Of a stretch of 64,000 bases of DNA, positions 34,775-42,921 are shown piece after piece. Where the stretch lies: contig NZ_JAJVKV010000001.1 in the NCBI RefSeq assembly GCF_024198175.1, positions 1,488,001 through 1,552,000 of the forward strand. The letters run 5' to 3'. Below the pieces are notes generated by a model that was not told the origin of the DNA, did no database searches, and saw nothing but the letters and a program-made list of their open reading frames with translations. Each line of letters starts with the position of its first letter. The stretch's first letter is position 1. The position numbers were made by a program, and so were the translations under genes. The DNA is from Pyxidicoccus xibeiensis. GTDB lineage: Bacteria; Myxococcota; Myxococcia; Myxococcales; Myxococcaceae.

Positions 34775-35863
34775 TCACGCAAGCGCGGCCTCCAACTCAG
34801 TATCAAACATCCCCGGGTCTATCTGAATACTGTCCGCCGTGGCACCCGCAGGCAGACTGTCGAGACCCGCGATGATTCTTTCGGCAACCACCTTGACGCC
34901 CGAAAGAATCCGCAACTTTGTCGGACTGCCCCCCAATTCATACACCCGCGCAATGCGATAGTTGTCGACCGATGCAGCAAAGCGCAACTCGCCAATGCTC
35001 ATATGCAATGGCCGTTCGCATGGACCGCGCGTCGTCTTCACGTCAACGAACACGTGCGGCACTCCGTCCACCCATCTGGCCGCGCGCACCTCATAATCGA
35101 ATGCCGATCGCACATGAGTCTGCGCGACCCAATCGAAGTCATCCTCTCCGTGCCCCGTTGCGACGAGCCACATCCCAAACAAGTCCTCGCCCCGCTGGCT
35201 GGTTTCCTCCGCATCCAGGATTCGCCTACGCAAATCTTCATGTGACATCCTCATGGAGCGGCCCGAGGGCCGTCTTGAAGTCAGCACAGGCGAAGTGTTA
35301 CCGAACAACACGTCTTCGATCGTGTCGCGAAGACCGAGCACCTCAAGAGGATGCTCTCCCGGATACGCTCCCTCGGTGACCGCCCGCAACTCCGCCACAA
35401 GGGAGTCCGACACCGCGACCAGGGTATTCCGCTCGGCGAAGATGCTGCGAGTCGCAATCGCTTCGTGCAACTGCGAATCATCGTGCGCCGACACGAGAAC
35501 AAGCGTCACGACGGCTGGCCGCCCAGCCCCTTCGAAAGCGAGAACTCCGTAATCGCCTACAGCCAGCGAGTCAAAGCGACCGGACTCGTCGTCTGAGTCG
35601 CATATCAACTCACCACCCAGGCACCAGCCATTCGGGCCTGGCGAACGCTGGACCCTTCGCGTCAAGCGGTGTGCGGTCCTTCCTCCAGGACCCACAACCA
35701 CCAGGGAGACGATGACCCGTTCAAACGACTTCCTGAGCCCGGGGTAGAAGTCATCAACAAAGACGCCGCCATCCAGCGCAATTGCCTTCTGTCCGGCGCG
35801 TTCCGCGTGACTCTTGAAGAATGACAAGTCCGAAGCCGTCAGCGGTTTGATTGCGATTTTCAT
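34775..35863 (-). CDS. DUF3883-like protein, possible restriction/defence factor
   Basis: 362 residues from the ATG at 35863 (MKIAIKPLTASDLSFF). The N-terminal ~150 residues match a module I recall with DUF3883 proteins: LTxSDLxFF, QKAIALDGGVFVDDFYP, a predicted beta-rich region and GRFDSLAVGDYGVLAFEG. The C-terminal part holds SAFDYEVRAARWVDGVPHVFVDVKTT, then a helix ending RIARVYELGG. There D, then D/E-V-K (VDVKT) fit the PD-(D/E)xK-type site of DUF3883. Such proteins occur in restriction and phage-defence loci. The gene is visibly poorer in GC at third positions than its neighbours and lies at a break in the repeat structure, suggesting transfer. No modification enzyme is adjacent, so it may act alone. 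Confidence 0.68.
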   Translation of the reverse strand: MKIAIKPLTASDLSFFKSHAERAGQKAIALDGGVFVDDFYPGLRKSFERVIVSLVVVGPGGRTAHRLTRRVQRSPGPNGWCLGGELICDSDDESGRFDSLAVGDYGVLAFEGAGRPAVVTLVLVSAHDDSQLHEAIATRSIFAERNTLVAVSDSLVAELRAVTEGAYPGEHPLEVLGLRDTIEDVLFGNTSPVLTSRRPSGRSMRMSHEDLRRRILDAEETSQRGEDLFGMWLVATGHGEDDFDWVAQTHVRSAFDYEVRAARWVDGVPHVFVDVKTTRGPCERPLHMSIGELRFAASVDNYRIARVYELGGSPTKLRILSGVKVVAERIIAGLDSLPAGATADSIQIDPGMFDTELEAALA

Positions 35864-36052
35864 ATTGGGCCGAATCGAAGCGCACCTGCTCTCGAGGAGG
35901 ACCACGGAGTCGGAAGTCGACCTGCGACTTTCGGCGGTGTGCAGGCAACTTCGGCGGTTCGCCTTCGCCTGCCACACACGTCGCGCTCGCGGCCTCACCC
36001 TACCCGTGAAGTCCTGCTGGGAGCAACTGTCACCCCAGGTCCCTCCCCGGCC

Positions 36053-36838
36053 TCACGCCCACAGTCGCCGCGCGACCACCTCCTCCAGGTTCCGCGAGTG
36101 GAAGAACGCCTCGACCTCACTGCCCCGCACGTCCGCCGGCAGGCACGCCGCGAGCGCAATGGCCCGCACGCGCTCCGGCGCCCCACGCGCCTCGCGCACC
36201 GCTCCTTCCAGAGCCCGCAGATAATGCCGCGCCGAGCTCAGCGTGCGCGGTGACACCACCCCGCCGTGCCCCTGGATGACGCGCGAGCGGCCCCGCGCCT
36301 CCGAGCGCCACAGCGCCGCGTCGATGGCCGCCGGCTCCCCGTAGGCGACGTACGCCATGTGCCCCACCGCCGTGTCCGCGGAGAACAGCAGGTCCAGCGC
36401 GGGCACGTCGATGTTCAGCGTGCTCGCCGTGTGCCCGGCATTCGGGAACACCTCCAGCGCATACCGTCCCCACTGGAGGTGCAGGGGCCCACCCACCCGC
36501 AGTTCGGGCGCGCGGAAGAAGCCCGCTTCTTCATCTGTACGGAAGCGCTCCGCCTGGAAGGTGTCCTCGAAGCGCTCGTGCGCCAGCACCAGCGCCTCCG
36601 GGAACACCTGGAGCGCCGCCAGGTGGTCGCTGAACCCGTGGGTACACACCGCCAGCCGCACCCGCGCGTGCAGCTCGTCCTGGACAAAGCGCCGCAGCGC
36701 CTCCGCGTCCGCCCGGCTGCCCAGCGCATCCACCATCAGCACGTCGCGACCGTGCAGGAACAGCGTGGCGTTCGACGCGTAGGCCTCCCCGATGACCACC
36801 AGGGCATCGGGGGCAAGCGACTGTGTCTTCAAGCTCAT
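36053..36838 (-). CDS. MBL-fold metal-dependent hydrolase
   Basis: 261 residues from the ATG at 36838 with GAGGTG upstream. Metallo-beta-lactamase landmarks are present: VLMVDALGSRAD (32-44), THGFSDH (66-72), NAGHT (133-137), FSADT (152-156) and QGHGG (189-193). The first motif lacks the second histidine of the usual HxHxDH (Phe69 instead), so metal site 1 may be altered or only one metal bound. No signal peptide; cytoplasmic. It is divergent from a LysR-type regulator with a 97-nt shared intergenic region, so it is a likely target of that regulator. Substrate cannot be read from the sequence. Confidence 0.85.
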   Translation of the reverse strand: MSLKTQSLAPDALVVIGEAYASNATLFLHGRDVLMVDALGSRADAEALRRFVQDELHARVRLAVCTHGFSDHLAALQVFPEALVLAHERFEDTFQAERFRTDEEAGFFRAPELRVGGPLHLQWGRYALEVFPNAGHTASTLNIDVPALDLLFSADTAVGHMAYVAYGEPAAIDAALWRSEARGRSRVIQGHGGVVSPRTLSSARHYLRALEGAVREARGAPERVRAIALAACLPADVRGSEVEAFFHSRNLEEVVARRLWA

Positions 36839-36914
36839 GGGGGCACCTCGGAAGGCTGTCTGCCCGCACTTGTCCCCAAGTTGTCCACATGCGTCCAGCG
36901 CATCCTCCGCATGA

Positions 36915-36937
36915 ATCCATGCAAGAATCGAATGGAT
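36915..36937. promoter_or_regulatory. LysR-type binding site (T-N11-A) overlapping the regulator's start
   Basis: ATCCAT (36915-36920) and ATGGAT (36932-36937) form an inverted repeat with an 11-nt spacer. The inner T36920 and A36932 give the classic T-N11-A core. The right arm overlaps the ATG at 36936, so binding would also block the regulator's own expression. Confidence 0.5.
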
Positions 36938-37835
36938 GGTCCTGGACGTGAGACACCTGAGGCTGGTGGCGGCGGTGGTGGACACGGGCTCGGTGACGGC
37001 GGCGGCGCGCGTGCTGCACCTGTCCCAGCCCGCCCTGAGCCACCAGCTGCGCGACGTGGAGGAGCGCCTGGGCGCCGAGCTGTTCCAGCGGCAGGGCCGG
37101 CGCATGGTGCTCACCGGCGCCGGGCAGCGCGTCCTGGACGCCGCGCGCAAGGTGGTGGCGGAGGTGGAGTCCGCCGAGGCGGAGGTGTCCCGCCTCGCGC
37201 AGTCGACGCACGGCCTCTTGCGGCTGGCCACCGAGTGCTACACGGCCTACCACTGGCTGCCCTCCGTGCTGCGGCGCTTCTCCGCGAAGCACGCGGGCGT
37301 GGAGGTGCGCATCGCCGTGGACGCGACGCGCCGGCCGGTGGAGGCCCTGCTCTCCGGAGCGCTGGACCTGGGCATCGTCAGCGAGCCCGTGCGCCACCGC
37401 CGGCTCGCGGGCGCGCCCCTCTTCGAGGACGAGCTGGTGGCCGTCATGGCCCCGGACCACCCGCTGGCGAAGCGGAGCGTGCTGCACGCGGAGGACTTCG
37501 CGCGCGAGCACGTGCTGCTCTACAGCATCCCCCTCACGCAGAGCACCCTCTTCCAGCAGGTCCTCGTGCCCGCGGGCGTGACGCCGTCGCGCGTGTCCCA
37601 CGTGGAGCTGACGGAGGCCATGGTGGAGCTGACCAAGGCGGGGCTGGGCGTGGCGCTGCTGGCGCGCTGGGCGGTGGCGCCGGAGCTGGCGCGCGGCACG
37701 CTGGCCGCCGTGCGGGTGACGCGGCGGGGCCTGCGCCGGCACTGGCACGCGGCCTGGCCCCGCACCGTCCGCCCGCCGCCGTACCTCACCGCCTTCGTGG
37801 AGCTGCTCGCGAAGGCCGGGCCGCCGGGGCGCTGA
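36936..37835 (+). CDS. LysR-family transcriptional regulator
   Basis: 299 residues. Residues 1-60 are the LysR winged helix-turn-helix: HLRLVAAVVDTGSVTAAARVLHLSQPALSHQLRDVEERLGAELFQRQGRRM. A helical linker leads to the two-lobed effector-binding domain from about 90 (RLATECYTAYHWLPSVLRRFSAKHAGVEVRI, LDLGIVSEPV, ELVAVMAPDHPLA, GLGVALLARWAV). Length and order are those of a complete regulator. The ECYTAYHWLP stretch and overall look resemble MetR-type members. It is divergently transcribed from the MBL-fold hydrolase gene, the usual layout of a LysR regulator and its target. Effector unknown. Confidence 0.92.
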   Translation: MVLDVRHLRLVAAVVDTGSVTAAARVLHLSQPALSHQLRDVEERLGAELFQRQGRRMVLTGAGQRVLDAARKVVAEVESAEAEVSRLAQSTHGLLRLATECYTAYHWLPSVLRRFSAKHAGVEVRIAVDATRRPVEALLSGALDLGIVSEPVRHRRLAGAPLFEDELVAVMAPDHPLAKRSVLHAEDFAREHVLLYSIPLTQSTLFQQVLVPAGVTPSRVSHVELTEAMVELTKAGLGVALLARWAVAPELARGTLAAVRVTRRGLRRHWHAAWPRTVRPPPYLTAFVELLAKAGPPGR

Positions 37836-37934
37836 GCAAGTCTCCTTCCCTCCGCGCCAGCCTGTGGCACACTCGCGCGCGCTATCAAACTCCTGCTCTC
37901 CATCTTCTTCTGGGCGTTCCTCGGCGTCTCCTGC

Positions 37935-38633
37935 GTGGTGCTCTTCGCGGGCGCCGTGGTGCTCTGGCTCGTCACGCTCCCTTTCGACCGGAACGGGCGC
38001 GTGTTGCACCTGTACTCGTGCTTCTGGGCCCAGCTCTACTTCTATGTGAATCCGCTGTGGCACCTGCGCGTGGACGGGCGCGAGCGCCTGCCCTGGCACG
38101 AGCCGGCGGTGCTGGTCGCCAACCACGAGTCGCTGGGCGACATCCTGGTCCTCTTCGGCCTCTACAGCCCCTTCAAGTGGGTCTCCAAGGCGGAGAACTT
38201 CCGGCTGCCCTTCATCGGCTGGAACATGCGCCTCAACCGCTACGTGCCCCTGGTGCGCGGCGACAAGGTCAGCATCGCGAAGATGATGCACCTGTGTGAG
38301 TACTGGCTCGCGCGCGGCGTGCCCATCCTCATGTTCCCGGAGGGCACGCGCTCCTTCGACGGCCAGGTGAAGCCCTTCAAGGACGGCGCCTTCACCCTGG
38401 CCATGAAGATGAAGTGCCCCATCATCCCCGTGGTCCTCACCGGCACCGCCCGCACGCTCCCCAAGCACGGCCTGGTGATGGAGGCCTCGTCCCACTGCCG
38501 CGTCCAGGTGATGCCTCCCGTGGACCCGGCCGGCTTTCCCGACGTACCCACACTGCGCGAGTACGTGAGAGACGTCATCATCGCGGAGAAGGCCCGCATG
38601 GACGCGGAGGCGTCCTCACGCACCCAGGCGTAG
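37935..38633 (+). CDS. 1-acyl-glycerol-3-phosphate acyltransferase-like protein (PlsC type), start unclear
   Basis: At least 232 residues. The PlsC motifs are clear: NHESLGD for NHxxxxD, KWVSKAENFRLPFIGW, FPEGTRSFDG, and VLTGTARTLPKHG. It should acylate lysophosphatidate (or a related lysolipid) at the inner membrane. The first ATG/GTG/TTG in frame is the GTG at 37935, but the upstream 17 codons (IKLLLSIFFWAFLGVSC) continue the same N-terminal membrane helix and look like real protein. They have no standard start codon before the stop at 37833. Either a rare start (ATC at 37884) is used or a base is missing in the assembly. It follows the LysR gene by about 100 nt. Confidence 0.85.
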   Translation: MVLFAGAVVLWLVTLPFDRNGRVLHLYSCFWAQLYFYVNPLWHLRVDGRERLPWHEPAVLVANHESLGDILVLFGLYSPFKWVSKAENFRLPFIGWNMRLNRYVPLVRGDKVSIAKMMHLCEYWLARGVPILMFPEGTRSFDGQVKPFKDGAFTLAMKMKCPIIPVVLTGTARTLPKHGLVMEASSHCRVQVMPPVDPAGFPDVPTLREYVRDVIIAEKARMDAEASSRTQA

Positions 38634-38664
38634 GCCCCCCCCGGTGAAGCCAGCCCTCCCGGCC

Positions 38665-38673
38665 TGCTACCGT
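38665..38673 (+). promoter_or_regulatory. Extended -10-like element upstream of paralogue G
   Basis: TGCTACCGT, 26 nt before the ATG at 38700, matches the pattern upstream of paralogues A, D and F. A weak TGAAGC lies 17 nt before the hexamer. Confidence 0.35.
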
Positions 38674-38699
38674 GGGCGCCGTTGGGAGGATTCGACGCC

Positions 38700-41600
38700 A
38701 TGGGGAAGCGTTCGGCGGTGGCTGTCGCGCTCGGCGTGCTCTTGCTGGGCACCGTCGTGGCGCTCGTCGGCAGCCGCGATGATGACCCCGTGGAGGCCCC
38801 CGCGCGCGAGGCCCGCTCTCCCCGGACCCGGACACTCCCGGGCCCGAGCGAGCCCACCCCGCCGCCTCGCGGCACCCTGTCCGTTCGCGGGCGCGTGGTG
38901 GACGAGAGCGGCAACCCCGTCGCGGGCGCCGACGTGTCCGCCACCCGGGCCATGCCGGGCGAGTCGCTGTCCGCGCTCCCCTGTGACGTCCAGACGCCGG
39001 ACGTGCCGATGTCCTCCATCGACTGCGTCGGCGAGGCCACGGACGTGCTGACGGAGCTGGTGCTGGCGGAGCGCGGCGGAGCCCCCATGCTCGCCCACAC
39101 CACCAGCGCGGAGGACGGCAGCTTCGTGCTCGACGCGCTGCCCGAGGGCACCGTGGCGCTGTGGGCCTTCGCCGGGGAGGACTCCGCCCTGGCGCCGGAG
39201 GTCGCCACCGGCAGCGACGGGGTGGACCTGGTCCTGGAGCTGGGGCTCGCCATCGCGGGCCGCGTCGTCGACGAGGCCGGCGGGCCCATTGCCTCGGCAC
39301 AGGTGAAGCTCTTCCACACGGCGCACTCGCGCTACTTCGACGCCAGCACCGACGCGGACGGCCGGTTCAGCCTCGGCCCCCTGCCCACGGGCGAGTACAG
39401 CCTCGTCGCCTCCAGTCCCGGCCTGCTGCCGACGTACCTGCTGGACGTGGCCTACGAGGACCTGGAGTCCATCACCCTCCACCGGCCCCGGCGCATCCGC
39501 GGGCAGGTGCTCCTCGAGGGCAGGCCGGCCCCCGGCGCCGAGGTCCGGCTGCCGTACAGCCTGCACGTCGCGGTGACGGACGGCGACGGCCGCTTCGTCC
39601 TCGAGGACATCTCCCCCGGCAGCTACGAGGTCTTCGCGGAGCGCGACGGCCTGCACGGCTATGCGAACGCGGACCTCGACGAGACGGCGACGGACGTGGA
39701 AATCACCGTGCACCTGGGCACCCTCGTCTATGTCGAGGGCCTCGTCCTGGACGAGGCCGGGCAGCCCGTCACCGGCGCCGTGGTGTCCACCTACCCCGGC
39801 GAGGACGCCCCCACCGCCGAAGACGCCATTACCGGAGCGGATGGCCGGTTCCGCCTCGGCCCGCTCGTGCCCGGCGCGCACTCCTTCAGCGTGGACGCCG
39901 ACGGGTTCCTGGCGCTCGAGCCCGAGGACGTGGAGGTGTCCGCCTCCGGGCCACCGCTCGTCTTCACCCTCGAGCGCGCCGTCGTCCTCGCGGGCATCGT
40001 CATCGACACCGAGGGCCGCCCGCTGGCGGACGTGGACGTGGAGGCCATGAAGGCCGGCAGACCCACGCGGCGGCGGCGCAACGTCCGGCGCCACCTGCCC
40101 AACCACCACGCGCCCCTCATCTTCCACCAGGGCAGGTCCGCCGTGGAGGAGGAGGAGCCGCCCCCGCTGGAGGAAGAGGTGGACCTCTCCGACGACGCGC
40201 GCAGCACGAGTTCGGACGAGGACGGGCGCTTCCTCTTCGAGCTCCCCGAGCCGGGGCGCTACGTCATCACCGCCGGCGGCGGCAGCCACCTCTTCACGAA
40301 GGCGGAGGCGGACGCTCCCACGACGGAAGTCCGGCTGGTGGTGCGCACGGGCGCGAAGGTGGAGGGCACGGTGGTGGACGCCCGCGGCGCGCCGCTCTTC
40401 CAGGTGCGCATCACCCTGAAGCTCCCCTCGGACGGCGAGGACGATGAGCGGCTGGTCATGAGCGACGAGCAGGGACACTTCTCGCTCGAGGGGCTGCCTC
40501 CCGGCGGCCACACGCTCCAGGCGGTGCTGGACCGGGGCGGAACCCTTCACCGCACGTCACACGCCTTCTCCGTCTCGGGCGCGGAGCCGGTGGAGGTGTC
40601 GCTGCGGCTGGACACGGGGCACTCGGTGTCGGGCGTCGTCGTGGACGAGCACGGGCGCCCGGTCGAGGCCGCCGAGGTGCGGGCGTACACGCTCCAGCAG
40701 CAGCCCGAGGACCGGGATGGCCACCGCCCGTCCACGGCCACCACCGGCCCGGACGGGCGCTTCACGGTGGACGCCCTGGTGGAGGGGCCGTGCGTGCTCT
40801 CCGCGTCGAAGAATGGCTACACCTTCGACGAGCCCGAGCTCGGGAAGGGGCAGGCGCGGCCGGGGGTCGTGACGCGGGCGGGAGCGGGAGACGTGCGCCT
40901 GGTGCTCCTCTACCAGGGCTACCTGCGCGGGCGGGTGGTGCGGGAGGACGGCACCCCCGTCTCGCCCTTCACCATCAACCAGCTCTCCTTCCGGGACCCG
41001 GGGGGCGCCTTCGAGCTCCCCATGGACAACCCGGGCTCCATGGAGCTGCGGTTCGACGCGCCCGGCCTCACGCGCGCGGTGCTCGACGTGAAGGTGCCGC
41101 GCGGCAGGGATTTGGACCTGGGCCTGGTGCGGCTCACGCGCGGGCGCCAGGTGAAGGGCCGGGTGGTGGACGGAGTGACGTCCCAGCCCGTGGCCCGCGC
41201 GAGCGTCCAGGTGAGCATCGTGGGCGAGGACGAGTGGATGTCCGAGCACTCGCCCCTGGCAGAGGCGCAAACCAGCGTGGACGGCACCTTCACGCTGCCA
41301 CCGCTGGAGGCCCGCGCGCTGGTGCTGAAGGTGAAGCACAGGGGCTACCCCCTGCTGCGCCAACGCATTGGAGTGGGTGACGAGACGCTGGAGCTGCGCC
41401 TGTTCAGCGGCGCGCGGGTGGAGGGCACCGTGACGGACCGCGAAGGCCGGCCCATGGACACCACGGTGATGCTGGAGCCCCTGAGCTGGTCCGGCTCCAC
41501 CACCCGCGTGAAGACGGCCGGGGGCACCTTCGCCCTGCAGGGGATGGAGGCGGGCAACTACGCGGTGCACTCGCTCGGCACGACGGGGGCGGATGGGCGC

Positions 41601-42014
41601 CGCGTGGAGTTCATGCCCCAGCGGGTGTACCTGCCCCCGACGGGCCCGGTGACGCTGGCCATCTCCGAGCGGGCGGGTGGCGCCACGCTGAGGCTCCACT
41701 TCCGGCTGGAGCTGCCGAACCCCGTGGCGGGCATGTACACCGCGCTCGTCCCCGGCCCGGTGTCTCCGGAGGCCACGCATGAAGAGCTGCTGACGCTGAC
41801 GCGCCACCAGTCCATGCCTCGCACCCGGAGCGGCGGCGGCCCGTCCGAGCTGGTGTACGAGCGCCTGCCCGGTGGGCGCTACACCTTCCTCTTCCTGCTA
41901 CAGCTGGACCGGGAGCGGTACGCCGTCCACCGCGAGGAGCTGGACATCCCCGAGGGGGCCTCGCTGGAGCACGAGCTGCGCACGGTGTGGACGCCGGTGC
42001 CCGACAGCCGGTGA
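38700..42014 (+). CDS. Carboxypeptidase-regulatory-like repeat protein, paralogue G (11 modules)
   Basis: 1104 residues from the ATG at 38700 after GGGAGGA. It has a short hydrophobic anchor (VAVALGVLLLGTVVALVG), a linker and eleven modules as in B, D and F. Module 1 keeps the cysteine pair (SALPC ... SIDC). Module 5 has a long charged insertion (GRPTRRRRNVRRHLPNHH, then EEEEPPPLEEEVD) that pairs a basic run with an acidic run. The C-terminus has REELDIPEGASLEHELRTVW, a drifted form of the family signature. It is the most divergent member and lies 13 kb from F. Predicted to face the periplasm or cell surface; no enzymatic motif seen. Confidence 0.86.
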   Translation: MGKRSAVAVALGVLLLGTVVALVGSRDDDPVEAPAREARSPRTRTLPGPSEPTPPPRGTLSVRGRVVDESGNPVAGADVSATRAMPGESLSALPCDVQTPDVPMSSIDCVGEATDVLTELVLAERGGAPMLAHTTSAEDGSFVLDALPEGTVALWAFAGEDSALAPEVATGSDGVDLVLELGLAIAGRVVDEAGGPIASAQVKLFHTAHSRYFDASTDADGRFSLGPLPTGEYSLVASSPGLLPTYLLDVAYEDLESITLHRPRRIRGQVLLEGRPAPGAEVRLPYSLHVAVTDGDGRFVLEDISPGSYEVFAERDGLHGYANADLDETATDVEITVHLGTLVYVEGLVLDEAGQPVTGAVVSTYPGEDAPTAEDAITGADGRFRLGPLVPGAHSFSVDADGFLALEPEDVEVSASGPPLVFTLERAVVLAGIVIDTEGRPLADVDVEAMKAGRPTRRRRNVRRHLPNHHAPLIFHQGRSAVEEEEPPPLEEEVDLSDDARSTSSDEDGRFLFELPEPGRYVITAGGGSHLFTKAEADAPTTEVRLVVRTGAKVEGTVVDARGAPLFQVRITLKLPSDGEDDERLVMSDEQGHFSLEGLPPGGHTLQAVLDRGGTLHRTSHAFSVSGAEPVEVSLRLDTGHSVSGVVVDEHGRPVEAAEVRAYTLQQQPEDRDGHRPSTATTGPDGRFTVDALVEGPCVLSASKNGYTFDEPELGKGQARPGVVTRAGAGDVRLVLLYQGYLRGRVVREDGTPVSPFTINQLSFRDPGGAFELPMDNPGSMELRFDAPGLTRAVLDVKVPRGRDLDLGLVRLTRGRQVKGRVVDGVTSQPVARASVQVSIVGEDEWMSEHSPLAEAQTSVDGTFTLPPLEARALVLKVKHRGYPLLRQRIGVGDETLELRLFSGARVEGTVTDREGRPMDTTVMLEPLSWSGSTTRVKTAGGTFALQGMEAGNYAVHSLGTTGADGRRVEFMPQRVYLPPTGPVTLAISERAGGATLRLHFRLELPNPVAGMYTALVPGPVSPEATHEELLTLTRHQSMPRTRSGGGPSELVYERLPGGRYTFLFLLQLDRERYAVHREELDIPEGASLEHELRTVWTPVPDSR

Positions 42015-42065
42015 GTCCGGGGGCCGGCTCGCCTCCCGAGGTGGCGCGCGGCTAGGCTTGCCCGC

Positions 42066-42911
42066 ATGAGCAACAAACCCGACTTGGCGAGCGCGGGGGA
42101 GCTGGAGCTGGACTGGGGCAGCCGGGAGCAGCGGGCACCGGGGCACGTGCCGGAGCCCGCGGGCGAGCCGCTTCCCGAGGAGCCCTCCGGCGCGGGCAAG
42201 GGGCTGCCCGGGGACCCTCGCTACATGAGCCGGGAGCTGCGCCTGCAGCTGACGGGGCTGCTGGAGGGGCCGGGGCTGCGCATGCGGCAGCTGCGCGAGC
42301 TGGTGGAAGTCCTCGTGCCGTGGGAGGCGCGCAACCAGTACGAGGTGTGCGACGACACGGGCCGGCCCACGGTGTACGTGGGCGAGACGGGAGACGGCTG
42401 GGGCTCGGCGCTCAAGCGCAACTTCTGGCCCTTCTACAAGGCGCGGATGGAGTGCATGACGTTGGGCGGGACGGTGGCGCTCGCGATTGAGCGGCCGTGG
42501 AGCTTCCTGCTGGCGCACGCCAACGTGGAGGCGTGGGACGGGCGGCTGCTGGGGCGAATCGAGCAGCGCTTCTCCGTGGTGGGCCGGAAGCTGGAGCTGC
42601 TGACACCGTCGGGCACGGTGCTGGCGACGGTGGAGGGGCCGCTCTTGAAGCCCTGGACGTTCCGGGTGATGCAGCGGGGCGTGGAGGTGGCGCTCATCCG
42701 CAAGAAGTGGAACGGCGTGTTGCAGGAGCTGTTCACCGACGCGGACACCTTCCGCCTGGACTTCGCGCCGGAGTGCACGGACGGACGGCTGCGGCAGCTG
42801 ATTCTCGGCGCGGCGCTGCTGGTGGACATGACCTGGTTCGACAACCGGAGCAGCAGCTCCATCGTCGGCCCGGGCGCGGACCTCCTGGACATCATCGCGT
42901 TCTGGAAGTGA
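42066..42911 (+). CDS. Phospholipid scramblase-related (tubby-like fold) protein
   Basis: 281 residues. After a disordered Pro/Glu/Gly-rich N-terminus of about 60 residues comes a beta-rich domain with landmarks of the scramblase/LURP-one superfamily: VLVPWEARNQYEVCDDTGRPTVYVGE, a central NFWPF segment, LAIERPWSFLL, VEVALIRKKWNGVLQELFTDADTFRLDF, and a final hydrophobic helix region (LRQLILGAALLVDMTWFD) just before the end. Bacterial members are common in myxobacteria and function is unclear; the barrel wraps a hydrophobic helix. GCTAGGCT at 42051-42058 is a possible -10 that would place the transcript start at or beside the ATG. Convergent with the HipA-like gene. Confidence 0.82.
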   Translation: MSNKPDLASAGELELDWGSREQRAPGHVPEPAGEPLPEEPSGAGKGLPGDPRYMSRELRLQLTGLLEGPGLRMRQLRELVEVLVPWEARNQYEVCDDTGRPTVYVGETGDGWGSALKRNFWPFYKARMECMTLGGTVALAIERPWSFLLAHANVEAWDGRLLGRIEQRFSVVGRKLELLTPSGTVLATVEGPLLKPWTFRVMQRGVEVALIRKKWNGVLQELFTDADTFRLDFAPECTDGRLRQLILGAALLVDMTWFDNRSSSSIVGPGADLLDIIAFWK

Positions 42912-42921
42912 TGCGGCGCGG

